Assembly: GCA_002371295.1 (NCBI GenBank)
Contig: DFGZ01000090.1
Span: 1 to 15,787 of the forward strand
From: Oribacterium sp. UBA3737
Lineage (GTDB): Bacteria > Bacillota_A > Clostridia > Lachnospirales > Lachnospiraceae
Direction of reading: 5' to 3'
DNA: 15,787 nt
In this document: positions 1 through 6,947 of the stretch, piece after piece
Layout of the letters: every line of letters starts with the position of its first letter
Numbering within the stretch: position 1 is the stretch's first letter
The notes under the pieces: model-generated
Seen by the model: the letters and a program-made list of their open reading frames with translations, nothing else
Databases searched by the model: none
Told to the model about the DNA's origin: nothing
Program-made: the position numbers and the translations under genes

Positions 1-1
1 G

Positions 2-997
2 GACCTCACCATCATGGATGCCTGTCTTGAGTGCGGTGTTCACTATGTTGATACAGCAAACTACGAGCCTGAGGATACAGATGATCCTGAATGGAGGAAG
101 ATCTATGAGAAGCGCTGCAAGGAGCTGGGATTCTCAGCTTACTTTGATTATTCATGGCAGTGGGCTTACGATCAGCGCTTCAAGGATGCAGGTCTCACAG
201 CACTTCTCGGAACAGGCTTTGATCCCGGTGTAACAAGCGTATTTACAGCTTACGCTCAGAAGCACTACTTCGATGAGATCCACACCATTGACATCCTTGA
301 CTGTAACGGTGGTGACCATGGATATCCTTTCGCCACAAACTTCAATCCTGAGGTGAATCTTCGTGAGGTAAGTGCGCCGGGAAGCTACTGGGAGGACGGT
401 CACTGGGTAGAGATTCCGGCCATGTCCATAAAGCGTGAATACAACTTCCCTGAGGTTGGTGAGAAGGATATGTACCTTCTTCATCATGAGGAGATAGAGG
501 CTCTCGCAAAGAACATTCCGGGAGTTAAGCGTATCCGTTTCTTCATGACCTTCGGACAGAGCTATCTCACACATATGAAGTGTCTTGAGAACGTGGGAAT
601 GCTTTCCACAAGTCCTGTTGACTTCAACGGACAGAAGATCGTTCCTATCCAGTTCCTGAAGGCCCTGCTTCCGGATCCTGCTTCCCTCGGACCGAGAACA
701 GTGGGAAAGACCAATATCGGCTGCATCTTCACAGGAATCAAGGATGGCAAGGAAAAGACCATTTACATTTACAATGTCTGCGACCATCAGGAGTGCTACA
801 GGGAAGTTGAGAGCCAGGCCATCAGCTACACAACAGGTGTGCCTGCCATGATCGGAACAGCACTTGTGGCAAGCGGCATCTGGAACAAGCGCGGCGCCCT
901 CACAACAGATGAATTCGATCCGGATCCATACATGGATATGCTTAACAAATTCGGTCTTCCATGGGTAGTTGACGAGAATCCGGCAACAGTAGAGTAA
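2..997 (+). CDS. Carboxynorspermidine/carboxyspermidine dehydrogenase, 5'-truncated by window edge
   Basis: The frame is open from base 2, so the gene starts upstream; 331 codons are present of a family that is usually about 400 residues. It belongs to the saccharopine dehydrogenase-like family. The segment starting DLTIMDACLECGVHYVDTAN is the end of the Rossmann half, followed by GTGFDPGVTSVFTAYAQ and the C-terminal catalytic domain. Established function: NADPH-dependent condensation of putrescine (or diaminopropane) with aspartate semialdehyde to give carboxyspermidine (or carboxynorspermidine), in the cytosol. The next gene is the matching decarboxylase 21 bases on, and the two agmatine-to-putrescine genes follow. 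This context makes polyamine synthesis far more likely than lysine metabolism, the main alternative for this fold. The N-terminal nucleotide-binding motif lies outside the window and cannot be checked. Confidence 0.9.
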   Translation, partial: DLTIMDACLECGVHYVDTANYEPEDTDDPEWRKIYEKRCKELGFSAYFDYSWQWAYDQRFKDAGLTALLGTGFDPGVTSVFTAYAQKHYFDEIHTIDILDCNGGDHGYPFATNFNPEVNLREVSAPGSYWEDGHWVEIPAMSIKREYNFPEVGEKDMYLLHHEEIEALAKNIPGVKRIRFFMTFGQSYLTHMKCLENVGMLSTSPVDFNGQKIVPIQFLKALLPDPASLGPRTVGKTNIGCIFTGIKDGKEKTIYIYNVCDHQECYREVESQAISYTTGVPAMIGTALVASGIWNKRGALTTDEFDPDPYMDMLNKFGLPWVVDENPATVE

Positions 998-1018
998 AAG
1001 AAGAAACAGGTTTAAGAA

Positions 1019-2146
1019 TTGAACATAAAGGATTTAAAAACACCGGTATATGTGGTGGATGAGAAAGCCATCATACGGAATCTATCGATACTAAGGGACG
1101 TGGAGAGGTCTGCGGGCTGCCATATACTTTTAGCGCAGAAAGCATTCTCCATGTTCAGGATCTATCCTCTCATTTCACAGTACATTTCAGGCGCAACTGC
1201 CAGCGGGCTTTTCGAAGCCCGCCTGGCTCATGAGGAGATGAAGGGGGAGAATCATGTATTCTGCCCGGCTTATACGGAAGAGGAAATGCAGGAGCTCTCA
1301 AGGATCTGCGATCATATGAGCTTTAATACCCTTCGTCAGCTGGAGCTTCACCGACCTGTATGGGAGAAGTCGAAAGTAAGTGTAGGCCTGAGAATCAATC
1401 CTGAGTTCTCGACCCAGGAGGGACATGAGATCTATGACCCCTGCGCTCCCGGATCGCGGCTCGGAATAAGAAAGAAGGACATGCCGGAGCATTTGCCTCT
1501 GGGCGTTGAGGGTATACATTTCCATACTCTCTGCGAGCAGGATGCGGCGCCTCTTGCGGCTACAGTAGCCTACGTTGAGGAGCACTTCGGCACATATCTT
1601 CATGAGGCGAAATGGGTTAATTTAGGCGGCGGACATCACATCACGAAACCCGGATATGACATAGAGCTTCTTAAGAAGACCATACTTCATCTTAAGGAGA
1701 CCTACGATGTGGAGGTATATCTGGAGCCCGGGGAGGCTATCGCGCTTAATGCCGGTTACCTCTGTACAAAGGTTCTCGATATAGTTGAGAATACGCTTCC
1801 TATACTTATTCTTGATGCATCAGCAGCCTGTCACATGCCGGATGTTCTGGAGATGCCCTACCGCCCGCCTCTTAAGGATGGTGGGGAGCCGGGGGAAAAG
1901 GCATACACCTGCCGTCTCGGGGCAAGGACCTGTCTTGCCGGAGACATAATAGGAGACTACAGCTTTGACACTATGCCGGAGATCGGGGATATCCTCACAT
2001 TCGAGGATATGGCCATTTACTCCATGGTCAAGAACAACACCTTTAACGGCATGCCTCTTCCGGATATTGCTCTACTGCATGAGGACGGAACTGTGGAGAC
2101 AGTCAGAAGCTTCGGCTATGAGGATTTCAGGAACAGGCTTTCGTGA
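1019..2146 (+). CDS. nspC: Carboxynorspermidine/carboxyspermidine decarboxylase
   Basis: A 375-residue PLP enzyme of the alanine-racemase fold, normal length for the family. It removes the carboxylate from carboxyspermidine to give spermidine, or from carboxynorspermidine to give norspermidine. Visible landmarks: the PLP Schiff-base lysine K41 in LLAQKAFSMF, ASGLFEARLA, the HFHTLCEQ segment, the glycine loop LGGGHHITKPG, the PLP-phosphate-binding EPGEA at about 236-240, Cys271 in SAACHMPDVLEMPY, and LGARTCLAGDIIGDY near the C-terminus. The start is TTG at 1019: it gives the usual short N-terminus (MNIKDLKTPVYVVDE), with only a weak ribosome binding site in the preceding 21-base gap. Lies between the dehydrogenase and agmatine deiminase genes, and is presumably co-transcribed. 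Confidence 0.93.
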   Translation: MNIKDLKTPVYVVDEKAIIRNLSILRDVERSAGCHILLAQKAFSMFRIYPLISQYISGATASGLFEARLAHEEMKGENHVFCPAYTEEEMQELSRICDHMSFNTLRQLELHRPVWEKSKVSVGLRINPEFSTQEGHEIYDPCAPGSRLGIRKKDMPEHLPLGVEGIHFHTLCEQDAAPLAATVAYVEEHFGTYLHEAKWVNLGGGHHITKPGYDIELLKKTILHLKETYDVEVYLEPGEAIALNAGYLCTKVLDIVENTLPILILDASAACHMPDVLEMPYRPPLKDGGEPGEKAYTCRLGARTCLAGDIIGDYSFDTMPEIGDILTFEDMAIYSMVKNNTFNGMPLPDIALLHEDGTVETVRSFGYEDFRNRLS

Positions 2147-2253
2147 GGCAGAATAAGGACGGAAGTGTCAAAGGCTGTTTCGCGCTTTTAAGCAGGTAAC
2201 AGTTGAGCAGGACTTATGACACTCATATCAGATATACAGAGGTGACAGATCAG

Positions 2254-3357
2254 ATGATTTTAAATCAGTCAAAGCCATCAGCCGATGGTTTTTATATGCC
2301 GGCAGAGTACGCGATGCATGAGGGTACACTTCTTGTGTGGCCGGTGCGTCCCGGCAGCTGGGGCAGGGATCCTGAGAGTGCACAGGATGCGTTTTGTGCC
2401 ATCGCAAAAGTGCTTTCCGGGCATGAAAAGGTCTGGTTCCTTGCAGACATGGAGCATCTTCATGAGGCAAGGGAGAGACTGGGAGATATGGCGGAAGTGG
2501 TTGAGATTCCAACTGACGATGCTTGGGCCAGAGACATTGGCCCCACCTTCGTGACGAACGGCACAGAAATCCGGGGAATAAACTGGAAGTTCAATGCCTG
2601 GGGCGGTGACGTGGACGGTCTGTACATGAGCTTCGATAAGGATGATGCAGCAGCAGTTGCCTTTTGTGAGCATATAAAGAAGGACGTCTACGATTTCGGC
2701 GATTTCGTTCTGGAGGGAGGCTCCATTCACACTGACGGAGAAGGAACACTTCTGGTGACGGAGACCTGTCTTCTCAGCAAAGGACGAAATCCTCATCTTA
2801 AGAGAGAAGAAATCGAGGTGCGTCTCAAGGATGCACTGGGCATAGAAAAGGTGCTTTGGCTGCCCTTCGGCATCTACAATGATGAGACTAATGAGCATGT
2901 AGACAATGTCTGTGCTTTCACAGCCCCCGGCGAGGTGGTGCTTGCCTGGACCGATAACAAAGAGGATCCTCAGTATGCCATGTCACAGGCGGATCTTCAG
3001 TACCTTGCTTCCGTGACTGATGCGAAGGGACGTAAGCTGAAGGTACATAAACTTCCCATACCGGATCATCCGGTGCTGGTGAAGGAGCAGGATCTCGAGA
3101 ATCTCGTTTTCGAAGAGGGCGAGGATAACCGTGAAGCGGGTGAAAGGCTGGCAGCCAGCTACGTGAATTTTTACTTTGGAAACGGTGTTGTTCTGGTGCC
3201 TCAGTTCGGGGGCGGGAACAAAGAAAGTGATGAAAGGGCCCTCAGGATACTGAAGGAGCTTTGTCCTGACAGAGAGGTGCTTGGGATAGATTCCATGGCC
3301 ATACTTCTTGGGGGCGGAAACATTCACTGTATCACGCAGCAGGTGCCGCGTCCATGA
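2254..3357 (+). CDS. aguA: Agmatine deiminase
   Basis: Hydrolyses agmatine to N-carbamoylputrescine and ammonia. Start chosen at ATG 2254, which has an AGAGGTG ribosome binding site at 2238-2244. It gives 367 residues and the typical opening (SKPSADGFYMPAEY). A TTG at 2203 in the same frame would add 17 unlikely residues. Pentein-fold landmarks: DDAWARDIGPTFV, INWKFNAWGG, LEGGSIHTDGEGTLL, the GIYNDETNEHVDN segment with the catalytic histidine, and the nucleophilic Cys359 in GGGNIHCITQQ close to the C-terminus. All expected active-site segments are present, so the enzyme looks intact. It supplies the substrate for the amidase downstream. Peptidyl-arginine deiminase is the broader family, but these motifs are specific to the AguA branch. 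Confidence 0.95.
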   Translation: MILNQSKPSADGFYMPAEYAMHEGTLLVWPVRPGSWGRDPESAQDAFCAIAKVLSGHEKVWFLADMEHLHEARERLGDMAEVVEIPTDDAWARDIGPTFVTNGTEIRGINWKFNAWGGDVDGLYMSFDKDDAAAVAFCEHIKKDVYDFGDFVLEGGSIHTDGEGTLLVTETCLLSKGRNPHLKREEIEVRLKDALGIEKVLWLPFGIYNDETNEHVDNVCAFTAPGEVVLAWTDNKEDPQYAMSQADLQYLASVTDAKGRKLKVHKLPIPDHPVLVKEQDLENLVFEEGEDNREAGERLAASYVNFYFGNGVVLVPQFGGGNKESDERALRILKELCPDREVLGIDSMAILLGGGNIHCITQQVPRP

Positions 3358-3452
3358 CATTTCCCGGGACGGCGATCTCTGTGATAAAAAACATGTCGCA
3401 GGTGAGCCTTACACGCAGTAGATTTTAATGGTGATTTTATACTGTACCCATA

Positions 3453-3495
3453 ACAGTGGACACGAAAGATTTTAGGCACCCACAGTAATGGACAC
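3453..3495 (+). repeat. Paired GGACAC-type short repeats between aguA and aguB
   Basis: The 160-base gap between aguA and aguB contains ACAGTGGACAC at 3453-3463 and ACAGTAATGGACAC at 3482-3495, the same word with a three-base insertion. GATTTTA also occurs at 3421-3427 and 3433-3439. The aguB ribosome binding site (AGAGAGGG) follows directly. The words resemble insertion-sequence termini, but no transposase or target duplication is visible, so mobile origin is a guess. They could also be a regulator binding pair. Confidence 0.3.
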
Positions 3496-3517
3496 ATTTT
3501 AAGAGAGGGAATACAAG

Positions 3518-4399
3518 ATGAGTTATGTTACAGTTGCAGCTGTACAGATGAGCTGCACTAACGATCCAAAGGAAAATATAGCACATGCCGAAAAGCTTGT
3601 TCGTGAAGCGGCTCAGAAGGGTGCCAGAGTCATCCTTCTCCCGGAACTTTTTGAGAGGCAGTACTTCTGTCAGGAAAGAAGATATGAGTATTACAGCTTT
3701 GCGACCGATGTGGAGTCAAATCCGGCGGTTAATCATTTCAGAAAGATCGCAGCAGAGTTAGAGCTGGTCATCCCCATAAGCTTCTATGAGCAGGATGAGC
3801 TGCTTCTTTTCAACAGTATAGCAATGATAGATGCTGACGGATCAGTTCTTGGGGTATATAGAAAGACTCATATCCCCGATGATCATTACTATCAGGAGAA
3901 GTTCTATTTCACTCCCGGCGATTCAGGCTTCAAGGTATGGAAGACAAGATACGGAAATATCGGAGTGGGAATATGCTGGGATCAGTGGTTCCCCGAGGCT
4001 GCCAGATGTATGGCTTTAATGGGTGCGGATATGCTCCTTTACCCTACCGCCATCGGCAGTGAGCCTATTCTTAATGTAGACAGTTCTGGGCACTGGCAGA
4101 GGGTCATGCAGGGACATGCCGCTGCGAACATACTTCCTGTCATTGCGGCAAACCGTTACGGTACAGAGACCGTGGAGCCATGTGAGGCTAACGGTAATCA
4201 GTCCTCAAGCCTGTGCTTCTATGGGAAGAGCTTTATAACCGATCCGACGGGAGAAATCATTTCGCAGGCTGAAAGAGAAGGCGACGCCATACTCACAGCG
4301 GAATTCGATCTCTCCGGCATAAGGGAAGACAGGCTCTCATGGGGACTTTTCAGAGACAGAAGACCTGAATGCTACAGGGCGATTTCTGAGAGAAGATAA
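3518..4399 (+). CDS. aguB: N-carbamoylputrescine amidase
   Basis: A nitrilase-superfamily amidase of 293 residues, full length. It hydrolyses N-carbamoylputrescine to putrescine, CO2 and ammonia. The catalytic triad is visible: Glu43 in LLPELFERQYFCQ, Lys116 in YRKTHIPDDHYYQEKFYF, and Cys153 in GVGICWDQWFPEAAR. The C-terminal LSWGLFRDRRPE is characteristic of AguB. ATG 3518 follows AGAGAGGGAATACAAG, a good ribosome binding site. It is last in the polyamine cluster: its product putrescine feeds the dehydrogenase and decarboxylase encoded upstream. The 160-base gap from aguA is wide for an operon and contains short repeats, so separate or modulated transcription is possible. Confidence 0.96.
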   Translation: MSYVTVAAVQMSCTNDPKENIAHAEKLVREAAQKGARVILLPELFERQYFCQERRYEYYSFATDVESNPAVNHFRKIAAELELVIPISFYEQDELLLFNSIAMIDADGSVLGVYRKTHIPDDHYYQEKFYFTPGDSGFKVWKTRYGNIGVGICWDQWFPEAARCMALMGADMLLYPTAIGSEPILNVDSSGHWQRVMQGHAAANILPVIAANRYGTETVEPCEANGNQSSSLCFYGKSFITDPTGEIISQAEREGDAILTAEFDLSGIREDRLSWGLFRDRRPECYRAISERR

Positions 4400-4484
4400 A
4401 TTTCTATCCCGACCGAGGTCCTGCATGGATGTATATCGACGGCGGTTACACTGCACAGTAAAAAGAAAAATAAAACAAAAAAAT

Positions 4485-4535
4485 CAGAACGCCCCTTACC
4501 TGGATTTACTCAGGATGGGGTGTTCTGTCATTTTG
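4485..4535. terminator. Bidirectional rho-independent terminator between aguB and the minus-strand serpin region
   Basis: CAGAACGCCCC at 4485-4495 pairs with GGGGTGTTCTG at 4517-4527 (11 bp, one G-U), with an inner CCTG/CAGG pairing. The plus strand continues with TCATTTTG. On the minus strand the hairpin is followed by an A-tract complement (ATTTTTTTG), which makes it the stronger terminator for the serpin-side transcript. It closes the aguB operon too. Confidence 0.8.
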
Positions 4536-4542
4536 TGGGTCT

Positions 4543-4677
4543 TCAAAGTTGTTGAGGGTCTCCCTTTTTGTAGCAGTTGTCGATGCCTTTCACGTAGTGC
4601 AGTGGATACCCCATTTTGCCGGTTTCTTTCATTGATGACCTTACAGTGCAGAGCGGTCCGAAGTCAACTTTTGACAT
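4543..4677 (-). CDS. Small ORF of 44 codons, unrecognised
   Basis: Reads from ATG at 4677 down to TGA at 4543-4545. It begins MSKVDFGPLCTVRSS and continues through MGYPLHYVKGIDNCYKKG. Composition looks like a folded protein rather than random translation: Gly, Pro, Tyr and His in patterned positions, two cysteines. It starts 17 bases downstream of the serpin stop codon on the same strand and ends just before the terminator hairpin, so it could share the serpin transcript. No good ribosome binding site precedes the ATG, which argues either for translational coupling or for this being the surviving C-terminal end of a larger eroded gene. I do not recognise the family. An 87-codon plus-strand reading over the same bases looks like its shadow. 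Confidence 0.45.
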   Translation of the reverse strand: MSKVDFGPLCTVRSSMKETGKMGYPLHYVKGIDNCYKKGDPQQL

Positions 4678-4694
4678 CTACATCGTAATATGGT

Positions 4695-5408
4695 TTATTC
4701 AACAATTTGCCCGTAGAACAGTAATTCAGGTTCAGCAGTATCTGTAAGGAGCATATACCTGAATGGTCTGTCTGCGATAAATTCTTTTATTTCATGTTTT
4801 TCAGGAGCACAGCCTTCTAACATCAGAATTGCGGTCGCTGCAGCAGCCTCAATACCTTTTTCGTCAACCTTGATCTTCGTTTTCTGAATAATATCAGTGA
4901 TCATAAGGCTCATCTCATGGCTCATTACCGAAAAATCAGCATCGGGACTAAAAGCCTTCGTGGCTCCGTGTGCTTTACAGAAATCAAGGAGCTGATTATC
5001 TGATAATTCAGTTTCGGTTTCAAACTTGGGAAGACAAACAGCAACTTCTTCATAGGAAGAAGCCGGGATTTTTTTAATAACATCATCAACTTCACCCAGG
5101 ATAAAAACAGCATTTATGCCTCCCTTCATCGGAAGAACAACGAACTTGCCTTTTTCATCCTCATAGTACCTGAAACGCTCTTGCTGTTTCATAAAGTCCT
5201 TTTTTACAATGTTTCCGGCCAGAGTCTGAAAGTTCCCTTCTCTTGTAGCATAATCGTAGAACTCATTTTCCCAGGCAGTCCTCAGATACAGCGTGTTCAC
5301 AAGAATCAGGTCTGTATATGAAAGGTCATTACTGATGGAAGATATGAGACCATTTGTATTTTCTTTTTCATAGTGTTCTCCGTTACTGTTATAGCTTTTA
5401 ACAGACAT
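4695..5408 (-). pseudogene. Serpin, N-terminal third missing
   Basis: 237 codons matching the C-terminal two thirds of a serpin (serine/cysteine protease inhibitor); complete serpins have roughly 370-420 residues. Landmarks: ENTNGLI and LILVNTLYLRTAWENEF (strand 3A region), VAVCLPKFE at about 122-130, GATKAFSPDADFSVMS, the reactive-loop hinge DEKGIEAAAATA at 182-193, and the closing FIADRPFRYMLL with LLFYGQIVE. The small-residue hinge is the inhibitory type, with Ile where Thr is usual at P14; counting from the hinge puts the scissile bond near Gly199-Cys200. The helices A-E half is absent, and the frame upstream of ATG 5408 runs into stops with no serpin-like reading. ATG 5408 lacks a ribosome binding site. 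Such a fragment should not fold as an inhibitor, hence pseudogene. A genuinely short serpin-like protein is the unlikely alternative. Confidence 0.85.
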
Positions 5409-5600
5409 GTGATTTCTTTGTTTGGTCCGATACAGACTAAGATGATATTTTCATCAGCACAAATTTATTATATGAGCATCATATCATAGACAGGTTCAAT
5501 CCAGGTAGTTCAACTTTTTATATTTTATACGATAATGGAGCTTAATAATCTCATGTTGACATTATGATATAAGTGTCATATGTCTATCCTCCACTTGTGC

Positions 5601-5630
5601 TTGTCCCCTTTTGACACCATGGCTTATACT
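5601..5630 (+). promoter_or_regulatory. Candidate promoter for the membrane protein gene
   Basis: TTGTCC at 5601-5606 and TATACT at 5625-5630 are 18 bases apart, about 50 bases before the predicted TTG start. A second TTGACA at 5556-5561 lies in TGACATTATGATATAAGTGTCA, which has short inverted ends (TGACA/TGTCA) like a weak operator. Elements are consensus-like only. Confidence 0.3.
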
Positions 5631-5681
5631 TGTAGTTAAGATAAATCTATAAAAGCACCCCAAGAGTATAGGACAATACCA

Positions 5682-6473
5682 TTGTTTATGAAAAATACAA
5701 ACAGGAAAATCAGATTAACCAAGGTCAGTGTTTTGCATTATATACGCCTGATATATCGTTTAGCTATCTTTATTTCCCTTCTGGTTTTCTATATTTTAAG
5801 TAAGTTTAAAGGACAGGAGACAGTGATAAGCCGGCTTGAAGAAGCCCCAGCGATCATTTCCATCGTATGGGGAGTTTTTGTTGTGGAAATGATCTTTAGG
5901 TTTTTTCCATCAAAACTTGAAAGTCCCGGCTGTCAAAAACAATTTGCTTCCAATTACATAAAAACAGGCGAGACTGACATCATCATTCAGGATAACAATG
6001 CCACTGTGCTTATTCTTTTGATATGGATAGCTTTTAATATGGTATTTGGAGCACTCCATATGGCAGGTCTTTTGGATGATGGGTTTATGATACTGCTGTG
6101 CAGTGCATACTCAGTATGTGACGTTATATGTATCTTGTTTTTCTGTCCATTCCAGACCTGGTTTATGAAGAACAAATGCTGCAGCACCTGCAGAATATAT
6201 AACTGGGATTATGCGATGATGTTCACACCGCTCTTTTTTGTGAGAAAAAGCTATCTCTGGTCGCTGCTTGTAATCTCGTTTCTGTTGCTGATTCGCTGGG
6301 AGATAACATTTTACAGACATTCAGAACGGTTTTCTGAAAACACAAACGGGTTTATAAAATGTGCCAACTGTAACGAGAAACTTTGTACACATAAGAAACA
6401 GCTTCATTCATTATGGCGCAGAATCGAAGAATATTATGAAGCCCGTAAAAAGTGGCTTAAAGATTCTCGATGA
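5682..6473 (+). CDS. Cys-rich multi-pass membrane protein of unknown function
   Basis: 263 codons from TTG 5682, which has AGGA at 5670-5673 eight bases upstream; an in-frame ATG at 5688 is the alternative. Five hydrophobic segments are visible at about 22-40, 56-74, 108-126, 134-154 and 190-206. Between the fourth and fifth lies a cysteine-rich loop, CPFQTW then KCCSTCRIYNWDYAMM. After the last segment comes a soluble tail with WEITFYRHSERFSENTNG and then CANCNEKLCTH (Cys227, Cys230, Cys235, His237). Two cysteine clusters on loop and tail suggest a metal (probably zinc) site at the membrane surface. I do not recognise a named family. The frame is intact. Codon use looks AT-richer than the polyamine operon, and the gene sits among eroded genes, so acquisition or relaxed selection is possible. 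Confidence 0.75.
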   Translation: MFMKNTNRKIRLTKVSVLHYIRLIYRLAIFISLLVFYILSKFKGQETVISRLEEAPAIISIVWGVFVVEMIFRFFPSKLESPGCQKQFASNYIKTGETDIIIQDNNATVLILLIWIAFNMVFGALHMAGLLDDGFMILLCSAYSVCDVICILFFCPFQTWFMKNKCCSTCRIYNWDYAMMFTPLFFVRKSYLWSLLVISFLLLIRWEITFYRHSERFSENTNGFIKCANCNEKLCTHKKQLHSLWRRIEEYYEARKKWLKDSR

Positions 6474-6523
6474 TGGATTTGAACGTCGTCTTTATAAGTT
6501 TTAACAGAATAAAAGGGACTGAT

Positions 6524-6822
6524 ATGAATTTTAAATTACGAAAAATAACCGAGAAAGATGATGCAGCTGTAGCCGGACTTGTCCGGGAAAATCTAAAAAA
6601 GTTTGGGCTTGATATTCCGGGAACGGCATATTTCGATGAGGGATTGGACCATTTAAGCCGCGTTTATAACAGCGGGGTGTGTCAGTATTACGTGGCTGAA
6701 GCGGAAGGAAAAATCTTCAGGCGGCTATACATATATACAGGAAAAGCGGCTATCACGAGATCGAGCGTCCTAAAGAAGTTGGTCACAGCACTATGAACAG
6801 GTTTTTTGAAAAGGAACTGTAG
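6524..6822 (+). pseudogene. GNAT acetyltransferase with internal out-of-frame deletion
   Basis: ATG 6524 follows AAAAGGG at the right spacing and opens MNFKLRKITEKDDAAVAGLV, then GLDIPGTAYFDEGLDHLS and QYYVAEAEGKIF: the N-terminal half of a GNAT N-acetyltransferase. From 6712 the family sequence continues only in a different frame (NLQAAIHIYRKSGYHEIERP, then a tail ending MNRFFEKEL and TAG at 6820-6822). The whole middle, which should carry the acetyl-CoA-binding R/Q-x-x-G-x-G/A motif, is gone; from the usual family spacing this is roughly 50 codons. Read straight through, translation leaves the family and stops at 6794-6796. Both ends are well preserved, so the deletion looks recent. Acetyl transfer is not possible for the encoded product. 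Confidence 0.9.
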
Positions 6823-6852
6823 GATATTGAATTTTCCCGGAAATTCGATATC
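6823..6852. repeat. 12-bp inverted repeat after the GNAT stop codon
   Basis: GATATTGAATTT at 6823-6834 pairs with AAATTCGATATC at 6841-6852 (one G-U), loop TCCCGG, starting at the base after the TAG. No T-run follows directly, so it is probably an end-of-transcript structure rather than a classic terminator. Confidence 0.55.
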
Positions 6853-6880
6853 CGTACACGTGTTTTTGGGGCTTCTGACA

Positions 6881-6907
6881 AAAAACATCCGGCTCTGCCG
6901 GATTTTA
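6881..6907. terminator. Bidirectional terminator between GNAT and metallophosphoesterase remnants
   Basis: ATCCGG at 6887-6892 pairs with CCGGAT at 6898-6903 around a CTCTG loop. TTTT follows on the plus strand, and an A-run at 6881-6885 gives GTTTTTTG on the minus strand. It therefore fits the end of the minus-strand phosphatase operon and of the plus-strand GNAT gene. Confidence 0.65.
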
Positions 6908-6947
6908 GAACGCTTTTCCCTAATTGCATTCGAAGGCATATAGGTGT

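Noticed and set aside
152..787. 211-codon minus-strand ORF inside the dehydrogenase gene
   Set aside because: Antisense to a strongly conserved enzyme, with no family features of its own.
2278..2898. 206-codon minus-strand ORF inside aguA
   Set aside because: Shadow of the agmatine deiminase frame; no motifs.
3358..3517. Complete insertion sequence between aguA and aguB
   Set aside because: No transposase, no matched terminal inverted repeats and no target duplication; only short repeated words.
4425..4688. 87-codon plus-strand ORF
   Set aside because: It runs through the terminator hairpin and is antisense to the more protein-like 44-codon minus-strand ORF. It is Cys/Arg/Ser-rich in a way typical of shadow frames and has no ribosome binding site.
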